Assembly: GCA_023415305.1 (NCBI GenBank)
Contig: JAEZKZ010000016.1
Coordinates: 1-64,000, forward strand
Length of the DNA: 64,000 nucleotides
From: Bacillota bacterium
GTDB taxonomy: Bacteria; Bacillota; Clostridia; Acetivibrionales; DSM-1351
Direction: 5' to 3'
The position numbers and the translations under genes were made by a program. Under the pieces are notes generated by a model. It was not told the DNA's origin and ran no database searches. It saw only the letters and a program-made list of their open reading frames with translations. Below, in pieces: positions 8,220-16,798 of this stretch. Positions within the stretch are counted from its first letter, which is position 1. Each line of letters opens with the position of its first letter.

Positions 8220-8260
8220 TTAAAAGGCAAATGGCCATTAATGCTACGCCATCTGCCTTA
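8220..8260 (-). terminator. Terminator after the DUF6106-like gene
   Basis: AAGGCAAATGGC (8225-8236) pairs with GCCATCTGCCTT (8249-8260, one G-U pair) and is followed on the minus strand by TTTT. It separates this gene from guaB downstream. Confidence 0.8.
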
Positions 8261-8276
8261 TTATTAACTATTTAAA

Positions 8277-8783
8277 TTATTCAAATACTTTTCTTGGAAT
8301 ATATTTTTTAAAGGACTCAACCATTTTTGAATGGGGTTCAAAAAATACAATGACTTTTTCTCCTCCGTCCTTTGCAGTAACAAGGAAGTATACATCCTGA
8401 GAATCCATAGTTGTAACAGCGTTAATACGCTTTTTGATATTATCGTAGCTATTGTTATACTGACCGCTGGTCATCTTGGCTACAATTTCAAAATCCTTGC
8501 AGTTGCCCGAAAAGGCTCTCTTTCTTTTTCTTTGTGCGATAATCATGTCTATGTCAAGATCTCCGTTAGTAACTATATACTCGTATTCAATATTTCTGTT
8601 CCTTATAAACATATACGCAAGATAACCTATACCTACAATTAATAACGGTGCAAAAGTTTGTAAAAATTGTAGAGTTGTTAAAAACAGGATTACTATTAAT
8701 GCAGATAAAATGATACTTACAGTAACTATGCCATCAGCAATCGTTTTCTTACGTTTTACAATTTTCTCTAAAAATATATCCAA
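8277..8783 (-). CDS. Conserved membrane protein, DUF6106-like
   Basis: A 168-residue protein starting with TTG at 8783, chosen because AGGAGGGG lies 5-7 nt upstream; the longer in-frame reading has no comparable site. Two hydrophobic segments (about residues 15-33 and 37-57) form an N-terminal membrane hairpin, followed by a soluble domain (NIEYEYIVTNGDLDIDMIIAQRKRKR...). I place it in the clostridial DUF6106 group from general resemblance only. No function is known to me. It is a single gene with its own terminator. Confidence 0.65.
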   Translation of the reverse strand: MDIFLEKIVKRKKTIADGIVTVSIILSALIVILFLTTLQFLQTFAPLLIVGIGYLAYMFIRNRNIEYEYIVTNGDLDIDMIIAQRKRKRAFSGNCKDFEIVAKMTSGQYNNSYDNIKKRINAVTTMDSQDVYFLVTAKDGGEKVIVFFEPHSKMVESFKKYIPRKVFE

Positions 8784-8993
8784 ATAGACCCCTCCTGAGA
8801 AGTTTATCCTGCACAATTGAACTATGATTTTCATATATTCCATGTATTTCATGGGTACATTTTATCAAAGCTTTTTATACATAATAATAAATTAATCAAA
8901 TAATATCAAGTATTATTTTTAGGTTTTTTACTTATTTAAAGTTTATTCACAAATTTTAACCACTTCTATTATTTTATATACTATTAATAATTA

Positions 8994-9043
8994 AAAACAA
9001 AGAGGGTGGCTATGCAGGATCATAAGGTCCTCTGCCACCCTCT
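8994..9043 (-). terminator. groEL terminator
   Basis: AGAGGGTGGC (9001-9010) and GCCACCCTCT (9034-9043) form a 10-bp stem with an inner AGGA/TCCT pair. A T-rich tail follows on the minus strand, immediately after the groEL stop. Confidence 0.9.
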
Positions 9044-9056
9044 ACTTACTCATTTC

Positions 9057-10688
9057 TTAGTACATGCCACCCATTCCGCCTGGCATTCCACCTGGCATTG
9101 CTGGTGCTTCTGGTTCAGGTTTATCTGTAACCAGACTTTCAGTAGTCAGAACCATGGAAGCTACAGATGCTGCATTTTGAAGCGCAGACCTTGTAACTTT
9201 TGCAGGGTCAACTATACCACTTTCTATCATATCAATGTATTTTTCATTAAGAGCATCGAAACCAATACCCTTATTGCTTACCTTTATCTTGTCAACTATT
9301 ACTGATCCCTCTAATCCTGCATTTGCGGCGATCTGTCTTACAGGCTCTTCCAATGCTCTCAATATGATCTGAACACCGGTCTTTTCATCACCTGTAGTTG
9401 AATCAAGCAATTTTGCAACATCAGGAATTACATTTATCAATGCAGTTCCACCACCTGCAACAATACCTTCTTCAACAGCAGCTCTTGTAGCAGCCAGGGC
9501 ATCTTCTATTCTCAATTTCTTTTCCTTCATTTCTGTTTCAGTTGCAGCACCAACCTGGATAACAGCAACACCGCCCGAAAGCTTGGCAAGTCTTTCCTGA
9601 AGCTTTTCTCTGTCAAAATCAGAAGTTGTATCTTCTATCTGTGACTTGATTGAAGCAATTCTGTTTTTGATTTCCTGCTGGCTTCCTGCTCCGTCAACAA
9701 CAATAGTGTTTTCCTTCTGAACTATTACCTGTCTGGCTCTACCGAGCTGAGTCAGCTGTGTTTCCTTAAGATCGAGACCTAATTCTTCAGTAATAACTTC
9801 TCCTCCGGTTAATACTGCTATGTCACGGAGCATTTCCTTTCTTCTGTCACCAAAGCCCGGAGCTTTAACAGCCACACAGGTAAAGGTGCCTCTCAGCTTG
9901 TTAACGATAAGAGTTGTAAGAGCTTCACCTTCAACATCTTCAGCTATTATTAAGAGCTTTTTGCCCTGTTGAACGATTTGTTCGAGTATAGGAAGAATGT
10001 CCTGAATGTTTGTCAATTTCTTGTCAGTGATAAGTATATATGGATCATCGAGAACTGCTTCCATCTTCTCTGTATCAGTTACCATGTACGCAGAGAGATA
10101 TCCTCTGTCAAACTGCATACCTTCAACTACTTCAAGGTTAGTACCCATTGATTTTGATTCTTCAACAGTTATTACACCGTCGTTTGTAACCTTCTCCATT
10201 GCGTCAGCTATAAGTGTTCCAACTACTTCATCATTTGCAGAAATAGTAGCAACTCTTGCGATGTCTTCCTTACCTTTTATTTTTTGGCTGTTTTCTTTAA
10301 TTCCTGCAACAGCAATGTCTACAGCCTTTTGTAAGCCTTTCTTTAATATCATTGGGTTAGCACCGGCAGCTACATTTTTCATACCTTCTCAGATTATAGC
10401 CTGAGCCAGAAGAGTAGCTGTAGTTGTTCCGTCACCAGCTACATCATTGGTTTTTGTAGCAACTTCCTTTACCAACTGAGCACCCATGTTTTCAAATTTA
10501 TCTTCAAGTTCTATTTCTTTTGCTATAGTAACACCATCATTTGTAATTAATGGTGCTCCGAATTTCTTATCCAAAACAACATTACGACCTTTAGGTCCAA
10601 GAGTTACTTTAACAGTATCTGCTAATTGGTTAACACCTTTTTCAAGTGCACGTCTAGCTTCTTCACCAAACTTTATTTCCTTTGCCAT
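9057..10688 (-). pseudogene. groEL: Chaperonin GroEL with an in-frame TGA (interrupted or read through)
   Basis: Read through, this is a normal GroEL of about 543 residues, the ATP-driven folding chamber subunit that works with GroES. It runs from MAKEIKFGEEAR and the ATP loop VTLGPKGRNV / GDGTTTATLLAQAII to the C-terminal GGM repeats. At 10389-10391 a TGA replaces the arginine codon expected in the conserved AII-R-EG-x-KNVAAGANP sequence. The reading frame is unchanged on both sides and no other damage is seen. It may be a sequencing error, a recent nonsense mutation, or a read-through site; the 3' part also has an ATG at 10382 but no evident ribosome site. It follows groES by 48 nt and has a ribosome site and a strong terminator. 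TGA is an ordinary stop elsewhere in the window. Confidence 0.85.
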
Positions 10689-10736
10689 GTCCTATTGCCT
10701 CCTTATAATAAAAAACTCAACTTTTCCTGCATTTAA

Positions 10737-11021
10737 TTATTCAACCACCGCAAGGATATCACTCTGCTTAAGTATAGTATATTCCTGGCCGTCAAATTTA
10801 ACTTCTGTTCCGGAGTATTTACTGGTAAGAACCTTGTCTCCTACCTTAACTTCCATTTTAACTTCTTTTCCGTCAACAACTGTTCCAGGTCCAACAGCAA
10901 CAACTTCAGCAACCTGTGGCTTCTCCTTCGCGCTGCCTGGCAATACTATCCCGCTCTTGGTAGTTTCTTCGCTTTCAAGCATCTTAATAACTACTCTATC
11001 ACCTAATGGTTTTATCTTCAT
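10737..11021 (-). CDS. groES: Co-chaperonin GroES
   Basis: A 94-residue GroES, the heptameric lid of the GroEL chamber. It begins MKIKPLGDRVVIKML and carries the mobile loop (EETTKSGIVLPGSAKEKPQ, about residues 18-36) that docks to GroEL. The start has a strong GAGGAGG site 7 nt upstream. A perfect CIRCE operator (11055-11081) and a sigma-A promoter precede it, so HrcA-type heat-shock repression of groES-groEL is expected. It forms a two-gene operon with the interrupted groEL. Confidence 0.97.
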   Translation of the reverse strand: MKIKPLGDRVVIKMLESEETTKSGIVLPGSAKEKPQVAEVVAVGPGTVVDGKEVKMEVKVGDKVLTSKYSGTEVKFDGQEYTILKQSDILAVVE

Positions 11022-11054
11022 TGTTTTACCTCCTCGAAATTTTTATAACTTTTG

Positions 11055-11081
11055 TTAGCACTCACTACTATCGAGTGCTAA
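11055..11081. promoter_or_regulatory. CIRCE operator (HrcA binding site)
   Basis: TTAGCACTC, nine bases, GAGTGCTAA: a perfect CIRCE element between the promoter and the groES start codon. It is the known binding site of the heat-shock repressor HrcA. Confidence 0.98.
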
Positions 11082-11092
11082 TCACATTTATT

Positions 11093-11121
11093 ATATTATA
11101 TATTGGATAAAATATAATCAA
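11093..11121 (-). promoter_or_regulatory. groESL promoter
   Basis: TTGATT (11116-11121) and TAATAT (11093-11098) with a 17-bp spacer on the minus strand, directly upstream of CIRCE. Confidence 0.75.
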
Positions 11122-11229
11122 ATATCTTTTTTGAATAAAATTAGCTATTTTTTGCCACATAACCCATTCTTGCTATTAAAACCTAAAGTTTTCTTCCAAT
11201 TACTTCGATTTTCTCAAAATCTTTTGGCA

Positions 11230-12642
11230 TTAAAATGGTATATTTATAATTTTAATAGCATTATTGAGTTCTTTAGTGGTAACATTATACTTTTTTAAAA
11301 TTTCCTCTTTATCAATTTCTATACTATATAGTTTGCAGTATAAATATTCCAGCGCGGCAGAATACTTGCCGCAGTTTGTATTATCCATCCGGATAGGCTC
11401 ACTTAGGCCTTCAAGAACCTTAATGAATATTTCTATTATTTCCTTCTTATAGAATTTACTATACATTATTTCCCTATTTCGGACTGTGTCTTCTATTATA
11501 GAAGCATACTTTTTCGGAAGCTTTGATCTGTTTTCTGATTTTTTTTCAATTATCCTCCGGTACCTTGACGGATGAAACCTGAGGTTATCAGTTTCATTAT
11601 GTAATGAAAAGACCTCGATATATTGTTCCACCGATGAGTCTTTAATTGTTTGACTGTTGCTTTTGTCAGTAATGAATGAAAGCCAGTCCACAAACCTCGA
11701 GTCACCTTGAGTACATGAGGACAAAATCCACTTAAGTTCTTCAGCTTCATCAAGTTTATCCATAAGCACATTTCCGAGTAATAATATGGAGTATATAAGC
11801 TGATCGCCGTATTCCAATATGTACTTCTCAATCAACTGTACCAATTCCGTGGTTTTATGGAAATTTATGAGGGTTGTCGCAATACAAAGCAACTCTTCCC
11901 TGTTTACGATAGGACGATAAGGAAGTAACTCCAAGGCACGCTTTAAAGCTGATCTCTTTTTTGATTGACTTAACAAATAAATATACAGGCAATTTCCCCA
12001 AATATCACCGCTGTCAATAATATTGACGGTATTATTTATGTATTCTGCCCGAATAAACTGCTTTTCTTCCATCAAAAGCAAAGTAAGCTGATTTCTGGCT
12101 TCAATATTCATTGGATTACTAATAATTGATTTATATAAGTAACTTATTGCTTTGACATTGTCATTTTGAAGAGATAATTTTTCAGCTTTTGTTAAATTAT
12201 CTTTAGAGAGTTTAAGAAATTTATTATCGTGAGATATCTCGCTGTAAAGCTTCAAATAAAAGGACATCTCTGATATCTCATAACTGAATTCTCCATCTGC
12301 ATCAAAGTATAGGTATTTATCAAAATATTCCGCTGCCTTTTCGTTGTTTCCCTCTTCAAAACTATTGCAACCAAGGCCGAAAAAGCAGTCAAACATTGTC
12401 GGATCAAAATTAATCAGTATATCGTTAAACATCCTGTTTGCTTCTCTCGGCCGCTGCAGCTCACACAAAAAGCAAGCCATATTGAACTTGTACTCACTGT
12501 TATCTGGTTCCAGTTCCAGAGCCTTCATCAAGTTCCTATATGCCTCGCTTAGATTCTTTTTGTTTGCAAATCTCAAACCCTTCGAAAAATAGAATTCGGG
12601 ATTATTTCTATATTCATTTATTTTAAGAACATTATTTTTCAC
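11230..12642 (-). CDS. TPR-repeat protein at the end of the his operon
   Basis: A 470-residue protein whose first half consists of tetratricopeptide repeats (for example SEAYRNLMKALELEPDNSEY and EKAAEYFDKYLYFDADGE), a scaffold for protein-protein contact. The C-terminal 110 residues are charged and unassigned. No signal peptide or membrane segment is seen, so it should be cytoplasmic. Its start abuts the hisIE stop at 12643, so it is translationally linked to the his operon, but nothing in the sequence ties it to histidine synthesis. Confidence 0.75.
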   Translation of the reverse strand: MKNNVLKINEYRNNPEFYFSKGLRFANKKNLSEAYRNLMKALELEPDNSEYKFNMACFLCELQRPREANRMFNDILINFDPTMFDCFFGLGCNSFEEGNNEKAAEYFDKYLYFDADGEFSYEISEMSFYLKLYSEISHDNKFLKLSKDNLTKAEKLSLQNDNVKAISYLYKSIISNPMNIEARNQLTLLLMEEKQFIRAEYINNTVNIIDSGDIWGNCLYIYLLSQSKKRSALKRALELLPYRPIVNREELLCIATTLINFHKTTELVQLIEKYILEYGDQLIYSILLLGNVLMDKLDEAEELKWILSSCTQGDSRFVDWLSFITDKSNSQTIKDSSVEQYIEVFSLHNETDNLRFHPSRYRRIIEKKSENRSKLPKKYASIIEDTVRNREIMYSKFYKKEIIEIFIKVLEGLSEPIRMDNTNCGKYSAALEYLYCKLYSIEIDKEEILKKYNVTTKELNNAIKIINIPF

Positions 12643-13290
12643 TTATCTACGTCCCTTTAATTCGCCATATATATCTTCGAGAGTGACTCCTCTCTCAACC
12701 ATCAGAACCATAAGATGATACATAAGGTCTGATATTTCGTATCTTATTTCTTCCTTTGATTTGTTCTTGGCAGCAATTATAACCTCTGCCGTTTCTTCTC
12801 CAACCTTCTTTAATATTTTATCCAAACCCTTTGTAAATAAATAATTGGTGTAGGAGCCTTCTTTAGGATGAATTGTTCTGTCTACAATAACATTATATAC
12901 CTCTTGAAGTATCTGGGCAGACAGTTCCTCATTGTTGGCCTTTACTTCAGCTTCAGACCAGGTACCGTTTGTCAGAGTTCTATAAAAACAGGTCTTGTTA
13001 CCTGTATGACAGGCAGCATCTATCTGTTCGGCTTCAATAAGAATTGTATCGCCGTCACAGTCCAGTTTTATAGCTTTAACAAGCTGAAAATGTCCGGAGG
13101 TTTCTCCCTTCAGCCATAGCTTGTTGCGACTGCGGCTGAAATATGTAACCTTGCCAGTCTCTATAGTCTTATCAAAGGCTTCTTCGTTCATATAAGCAAC
13201 CATTAGTACTTCCTTGGTCTTATAGTCCTGTGTAACTACAGGAACAAGTCCTTTATCATCAAATTTGATTGAATCCTTTAAATTTCCCAT
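12643..13290 (-). CDS. hisIE: Bifunctional phosphoribosyl-AMP cyclohydrolase / phosphoribosyl-ATP pyrophosphatase
   Basis: A 215-residue fusion carrying out steps 2 and 3 of histidine synthesis. The HisI half (about residues 1-115) has the metal and substrate motifs CDGDTILIEAEQIDAACHTG and CFYR. The HisE half (from about residue 120) has GSYTNYLF and KVGEETAEVIIAAKN, the all-alpha pyrophosphatase signature. The ATG at 13290 has GGAGG 7 nt upstream, whereas the longer reading starts before that site. It lies near the end of the his operon, followed directly by the TPR gene. Confidence 0.96.
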   Translation of the reverse strand: MGNLKDSIKFDDKGLVPVVTQDYKTKEVLMVAYMNEEAFDKTIETGKVTYFSRSRNKLWLKGETSGHFQLVKAIKLDCDGDTILIEAEQIDAACHTGNKTCFYRTLTNGTWSEAEVKANNEELSAQILQEVYNVIVDRTIHPKEGSYTNYLFTKGLDKILKKVGEETAEVIIAAKNKSKEEIRYEISDLMYHLMVLMVERGVTLEDIYGELKGRR

Positions 13291-13309
13291 GAAAACGCCT
13301 CCATACATG

Positions 13310-13383
13310 TTTATTCACATTATTTGTACAATGTGCAAGTTTTCCCCTGTCTTAAAGCCAGGGGGTACGCTGTTGTGAATAAA
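13310..13383. repeat. Nested inverted repeats between hisF and hisIE
   Basis: Outer arms TTTATTCACA (13310-13319) and TGTGAATAAA (13374-13383) enclose a CCCCTG/CAGGGG hairpin (13344-13349, 13359-13364). An AT-rich AATAAATAATT/AATTATTTATT pair follows near 13378-13407. This may be an internal RNA stabiliser or partial terminator within the his transcript, or a small repeat element. Confidence 0.65.
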
Positions 13384-13404
13384 TAATTAAATTTCAATTA
13401 TTTA

Positions 13405-14166
13405 TTATAGTCTAGTTTCTACACCATTACTACTTAAATATCTTTTTAATTCACGAATTTCCATTTCTCTGAAGTGAAAAAGTGAAGCAGCCAGTACCGC
13501 ATCAGCCTTTCCTTCAATCAATGCCTCCTTGAAATGTTCCAGCTTTCCAGCGCCACCTGATGCTATGACCGGAATTTTGACATTTTCTGAAATGGTTCTG
13601 GTCAGATCTAAATCATAGCCGTCCTTAGTACCGTCTTTGTCCATACTTGTCAAAAGGATTTCTCCCGCTCCAAGCTTTTCGGCTTCTATAGCCCACTGGA
13701 CAGCATCTTTTCCGGTATTAACCCTACCGCCGTTAAGATAGGTGTCCCAACCAGAACCGTCGGGACGAGCCTTGGCATCTATGGCAAGCACCACACACTG
13801 GCTGCCGAACTTCCATGCAGCTTCCGATATCAGTTCCGGCCTTCTGAGTGCCCCGGAATTAACTCCAACCTTGTCTGCTCCGGCCTTAAGTATTTGCCTG
13901 AAATCTTCAATTGTTCTGATACCTCCGCCGACAGTAAAAGGAATAAATACCTGCTCGGCCACTCTTGTTACCACATCTACCATAATATTTCTGGCGTCGG
14001 AGGAAGCTGTTATATCAAGGAATACAAGTTCATCTGCTCCTGCTTTGTCGTAGAAAGCCGCTGCCTCAACAGGGTCTCCTGCATCTACTATATTAACAAA
14101 CTGAACACCTTTTACAACTCTTCCTGCGTGTACATCCAAGCATGGAATAATTCTTTTTGTAAGCAT
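13405..14166 (-). CDS. hisF: Imidazole glycerol phosphate synthase cyclase subunit
   Basis: A 253-residue (beta-alpha)8 barrel. With HisH it converts PRFAR and glutamine-derived ammonia to IGP and AICAR. Motifs include RIIPCLDVHAGRVVKG at the N-terminus (first catalytic Asp), the phosphate-binding VGGGIRTIEDF and IASGGAGKLEHF, and LLTSMDKDGTKDGYD with the second catalytic Asp. The ATG at 14166 gives the family N-terminus MLTKRIIPCLDV and has a GGAG site upstream. It lies between hisA and hisIE. A 27-nt motif similar to one before hisC lies just upstream (14180-14206). Confidence 0.97.
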   Translation of the reverse strand: MLTKRIIPCLDVHAGRVVKGVQFVNIVDAGDPVEAAAFYDKAGADELVFLDITASSDARNIMVDVVTRVAEQVFIPFTVGGGIRTIEDFRQILKAGADKVGVNSGALRRPELISEAAWKFGSQCVVLAIDAKARPDGSGWDTYLNGGRVNTGKDAVQWAIEAEKLGAGEILLTSMDKDGTKDGYDLDLTRTISENVKIPVIASGGAGKLEHFKEALIEGKADAVLAASLFHFREMEIRELKRYLSSNGVETRL

Positions 14167-14252
14167 ATAACACTCCGATCTACGCACTCAGCGAGTACAC
14201 GAATAGTTTTTGTAAGACACGTAGTAATAAACAGCAATGAATACGTGTTTTA

Positions 14253-14960
14253 TTAAGCTGTTAATGCAGCCTTCAACTCAAGATTTCCGGTATATAATGC
14301 CTTGCCTACAATAACACCGCTGACACCGGTGGTCTTCAGGTCTGTAATATCCTTAAGGCAGCTGACACCACCCGAAGCTATTACATCAATTCCGACAACT
14401 TTTGCCATCTCACTCATGGCTGTAAGATTGGGGCCCCTTAGCATGCCATCTCTTGAAATGTCGGTATATATAACTGTTTTGGCTCCAAGTTCCTCTACTT
14501 TTTTGGCAAAGGCTACTGCAGTAAGGTCACTGGTCTGTTCCCAGCCATGTATGGCAACCATTCCGTCCTTCGCATCTATTCCTACAACTATCTTTTCCTT
14601 ATATTCCTTTAATGCCGACTTAAGCATTTCCTGATTATTTACCGCCGAAGTTCCCAGTATTACTCTGCTCAGTCCCCCCGAAACAAGATCTTCTATAGTC
14701 TCGAGACTTCTGATGCCTCCACCGACCTGAACAGGAATTTTAAGTTTTCTGGCAATCTGCTTTATAATCTCATGATTCTCGGTATTGCCGGATCGGGCCG
14801 CATCAAGGTCAACAACATGCAGATACTGAGCTCCCTGGCTTTCCCATTTAAGAGCCATCTCCACAGGACTGTCTCCGAACACTGTTACATCACTGTAACT
14901 TCCCTGCTGAAGCCTTACACATTTTCCGTTTATTATATCAATTGCAGGATATTTTATCAT
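14253..14960 (-). CDS. hisA: ProFAR isomerase
   Basis: A 235-residue (beta-alpha)8 barrel that isomerises ProFAR to PRFAR. It begins MIKYPAIDIINGKCVRLQQG (catalytic Asp in PAIDI) and carries VGGGIRSLETIEDLVSGG, YTDISRDGMLRGPN (second catalytic Asp) and IASGGVSCLKD. The ATG at 14960 gives the family start; the longer reading adds nine residues not typical of HisA. It lies directly downstream of hisH with a 47-nt gap. Confidence 0.97.
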   Translation of the reverse strand: MIKYPAIDIINGKCVRLQQGSYSDVTVFGDSPVEMALKWESQGAQYLHVVDLDAARSGNTENHEIIKQIARKLKIPVQVGGGIRSLETIEDLVSGGLSRVILGTSAVNNQEMLKSALKEYKEKIVVGIDAKDGMVAIHGWEQTSDLTAVAFAKKVEELGAKTVIYTDISRDGMLRGPNLTAMSEMAKVVGIDVIASGGVSCLKDITDLKTTGVSGVIVGKALYTGNLELKAALTA

Positions 14961-15007
14961 GTATGTCCCTGCCCCCATTTCGTACAAAATATTCGTAAAT
15001 GAAATCC

Positions 15008-15616
15008 TTATAGTTCAGCAAAATTGCCAAGTATTCTGAGGCCAACATCACCGCTTTTTTCAGGGTGAAATTGTGTCCCCATGATGTTTTCTCTGACTAC
15101 TGCTGCATCGTATGTTATACCGTAACTGCAGGTGGCTGCAACATCATTTATGTCAGCTGCAGTCAGATAATAGGAATGGACAAAATACACATAGCTGTTT
15201 TCTCTTATTCCATTAAAAATACCATCACACTGCTTAATACACAAGCTATTCCACCCCATGTGAGGAACCTTCAGTCCCATGTCCAGAGGAAATTGCTTAA
15301 CGCTGCCTTTTAGTAAACCGAGGCCGGGAACCATTTCCCCGCCCTCGGTACTGTAATCGAACAGCAACTGCATACCAAGGCAGATGCCCAGCAGGGGAGT
15401 ACCCTTTTCTGCAACCTTTTTTATTACCGCTGTCATATTTGTCTTTTCCAGACTGTCCATGGCATCTGCAAAAGCACCCACGCCCGGAAGGACTACCTTG
15501 TCGGCAGCGAGTATTACTTCCGGATCGGAGGTAACAACAGATTCAACTCCAATAAAACTAAATGCCTTATTTACACTGGCAAGGTTACCGACACCATAAT
15601 CTATTATAGCAATCAT
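15008..15616 (-). CDS. hisH: Imidazole glycerol phosphate synthase glutamine amidotransferase subunit
   Basis: A 202-residue class I glutaminase that feeds ammonia to HisF. It begins MIAIIDYGVGNLASVNKAF. The nucleophile elbow is LLGICLGMQLLFD (catalytic Cys about residue 79), and the Cys-His-Glu triad is completed by GTQFHPEKSG. A ribosome site (TGGAGA) lies upstream. Between it and purC lies an unusual triple 42-bp repeat. Confidence 0.97.
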   Translation of the reverse strand: MIAIIDYGVGNLASVNKAFSFIGVESVVTSDPEVILAADKVVLPGVGAFADAMDSLEKTNMTAVIKKVAEKGTPLLGICLGMQLLFDYSTEGGEMVPGLGLLKGSVKQFPLDMGLKVPHMGWNSLCIKQCDGIFNGIRENSYVYFVHSYYLTAADINDVAATCSYGITYDAAVVRENIMGTQFHPEKSGDVGLRILGNFAEL

Positions 15617-15647
15617 AATTAATCTCCATTCCGTGGATTTAATCTAA

Positions 15648-15772
15648 TCCAGTAAATGCCCGGGTCAAAAGTTTAAAAATTGACTAAGTCCAGTAAATAC
15701 CCGGGTCAAAAGTTTTAAAAATTGACTAAGTCCAGTAAATGCCCGGGTCAAAAGTTTTAAAAATTGACTAAG
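15648..15772. repeat. Three tandem 42-bp repeats between purC and hisH
   Basis: Three head-to-tail copies (15648-15688 with one T missing, 15689-15730, 15731-15772) each contain TCCAGTAAAT, a CCCGGG palindrome and an AAAAGTTTTAAAAATTGAC block. The last block is complementary to the purC 3' end, so the DNA around the purC stop forms a palindrome of about 20 bp. No coding potential is seen. In the transcript the repeats would form a series of hairpins and could lower expression of the genes distal to purC. Confidence 0.92.
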
Positions 15773-15779
15773 TCAATTT

Positions 15780-16661
15780 TTAAAACTTTTTGCCGGTAAT
15801 TCTCTCATAAGCCTCGATGTATTTTGCTTCGGTCTTTGTAATTACTTCTTCGGGTAAAGCAGGTGCCGGTGGCTGTTTGTTCCAGGTGAGGCTCTCAAGG
15901 TATTCTCTGAGGTACTGCTTGTCAAAGCTCTTCTGAGCTCTACCTGGCTGATATTCGTCCATAGCCCAGAATCTTGAGGAATCCGGTGTAAACATCTCAT
16001 CTCCTACTACAAGCTCTCCATCGGATATACCGAATTCGAATTTTGTATCTGCCAGTATCAAGCCTTTACTTTCGGCATGTTTGCTTGCCTTCTTGTAGAG
16101 AGCTATACTTGCGTCCTTAAGTTTGTTTGCCATCTCGCTGCCTATCTTTTCACAAAGGACTTCAAAGGATACATTTATATCATGCCCTTCAGACTCTTTT
16201 GTGGATGGCGTAAAGATCGGTTCAGGCAGCTTGTCTCCCTGCTTAAGTCCGGCAGGCAGCTTTATTCCGCAAATGGAACCGGTCTGCTGATACTCTTTTA
16301 GCCCTGAGCCCTCAAGGTAACCTCTTACTATACATTCAGCCGGCACCATTTCTATCTTCTTTACAAGCATTGATCTGCCTTCCAGTTCTTCCTTGAATTC
16401 AGAAAGTCCTGCAGGGTATTTGTTTACATCTGTAGTAATTACATGATTACCAATCACATCACTGGTATATTCAAACCAGAATGCAGATATACTGTTGAGC
16501 ACCTTTCCCTTGTTTGGTATCAATTCCGAAAAAACTACATCAAATGCGGATATTCTGTCAGTTACAACTATTAGTAGTTCATTTCCAAGATCATAAACAT
16601 TTCTAACCTTACCCTTAATAAATAAAGGCAGCTTGATAAAATCAGTGTTGTTAATTAGCAT
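15780..16661 (-). CDS. purC: SAICAR synthase, inserted in the his operon
   Basis: A 293-residue phosphoribosylaminoimidazole-succinocarboxamide synthase that condenses CAIR with aspartate using ATP. Motifs include KGKVRNVYDLG (ATP-binding N-terminal lobe), TDRISAFDVVF, ECIVRGYLEGSGLKEYQ and KLADTKFEFG-like ILADTKFEFGISDG, with DEMFTPDSSRFW near the C-terminus. The length matches the longer PurC form. The ATG at 16661 has GGAGG 5 nt upstream, inside the longer reading. It sits between hisB and hisH; the histidine pathway yields AICAR, two steps below SAICAR in purine synthesis. Confidence 0.96.
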   Translation of the reverse strand: MLINNTDFIKLPLFIKGKVRNVYDLGNELLIVVTDRISAFDVVFSELIPNKGKVLNSISAFWFEYTSDVIGNHVITTDVNKYPAGLSEFKEELEGRSMLVKKIEMVPAECIVRGYLEGSGLKEYQQTGSICGIKLPAGLKQGDKLPEPIFTPSTKESEGHDINVSFEVLCEKIGSEMANKLKDASIALYKKASKHAESKGLILADTKFEFGISDGELVVGDEMFTPDSSRFWAMDEYQPGRAQKSFDKQYLREYLESLTWNKQPPAPALPEEVITKTEAKYIEAYERITGKKF

Positions 16662-16798
16662 TGTATCCTCCAACTCCATAGTGGCTTTTGCCCTATTCGC
16701 TTTAATTATTGTAAAATTTATATAAGAATGATCAAATAGCTACACTAATTCCCCTATTAAAGAATCAAGTATTATTTAATAATTCATAGAAAACCTTA

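Noticed and set aside
9057..10382. The 3' part of groEL as a separate gene with its own ATG
   Set aside because: The ATG is a conserved internal position of GroEL with no ribosome site; the two parts are one reading frame interrupted by TGA.
10389..10391. TGA as a sense codon (alternative genetic code)
   Set aside because: TGA is used as a normal stop elsewhere in the window, for example at the end of ku, and no other gene shows an internal TGA.
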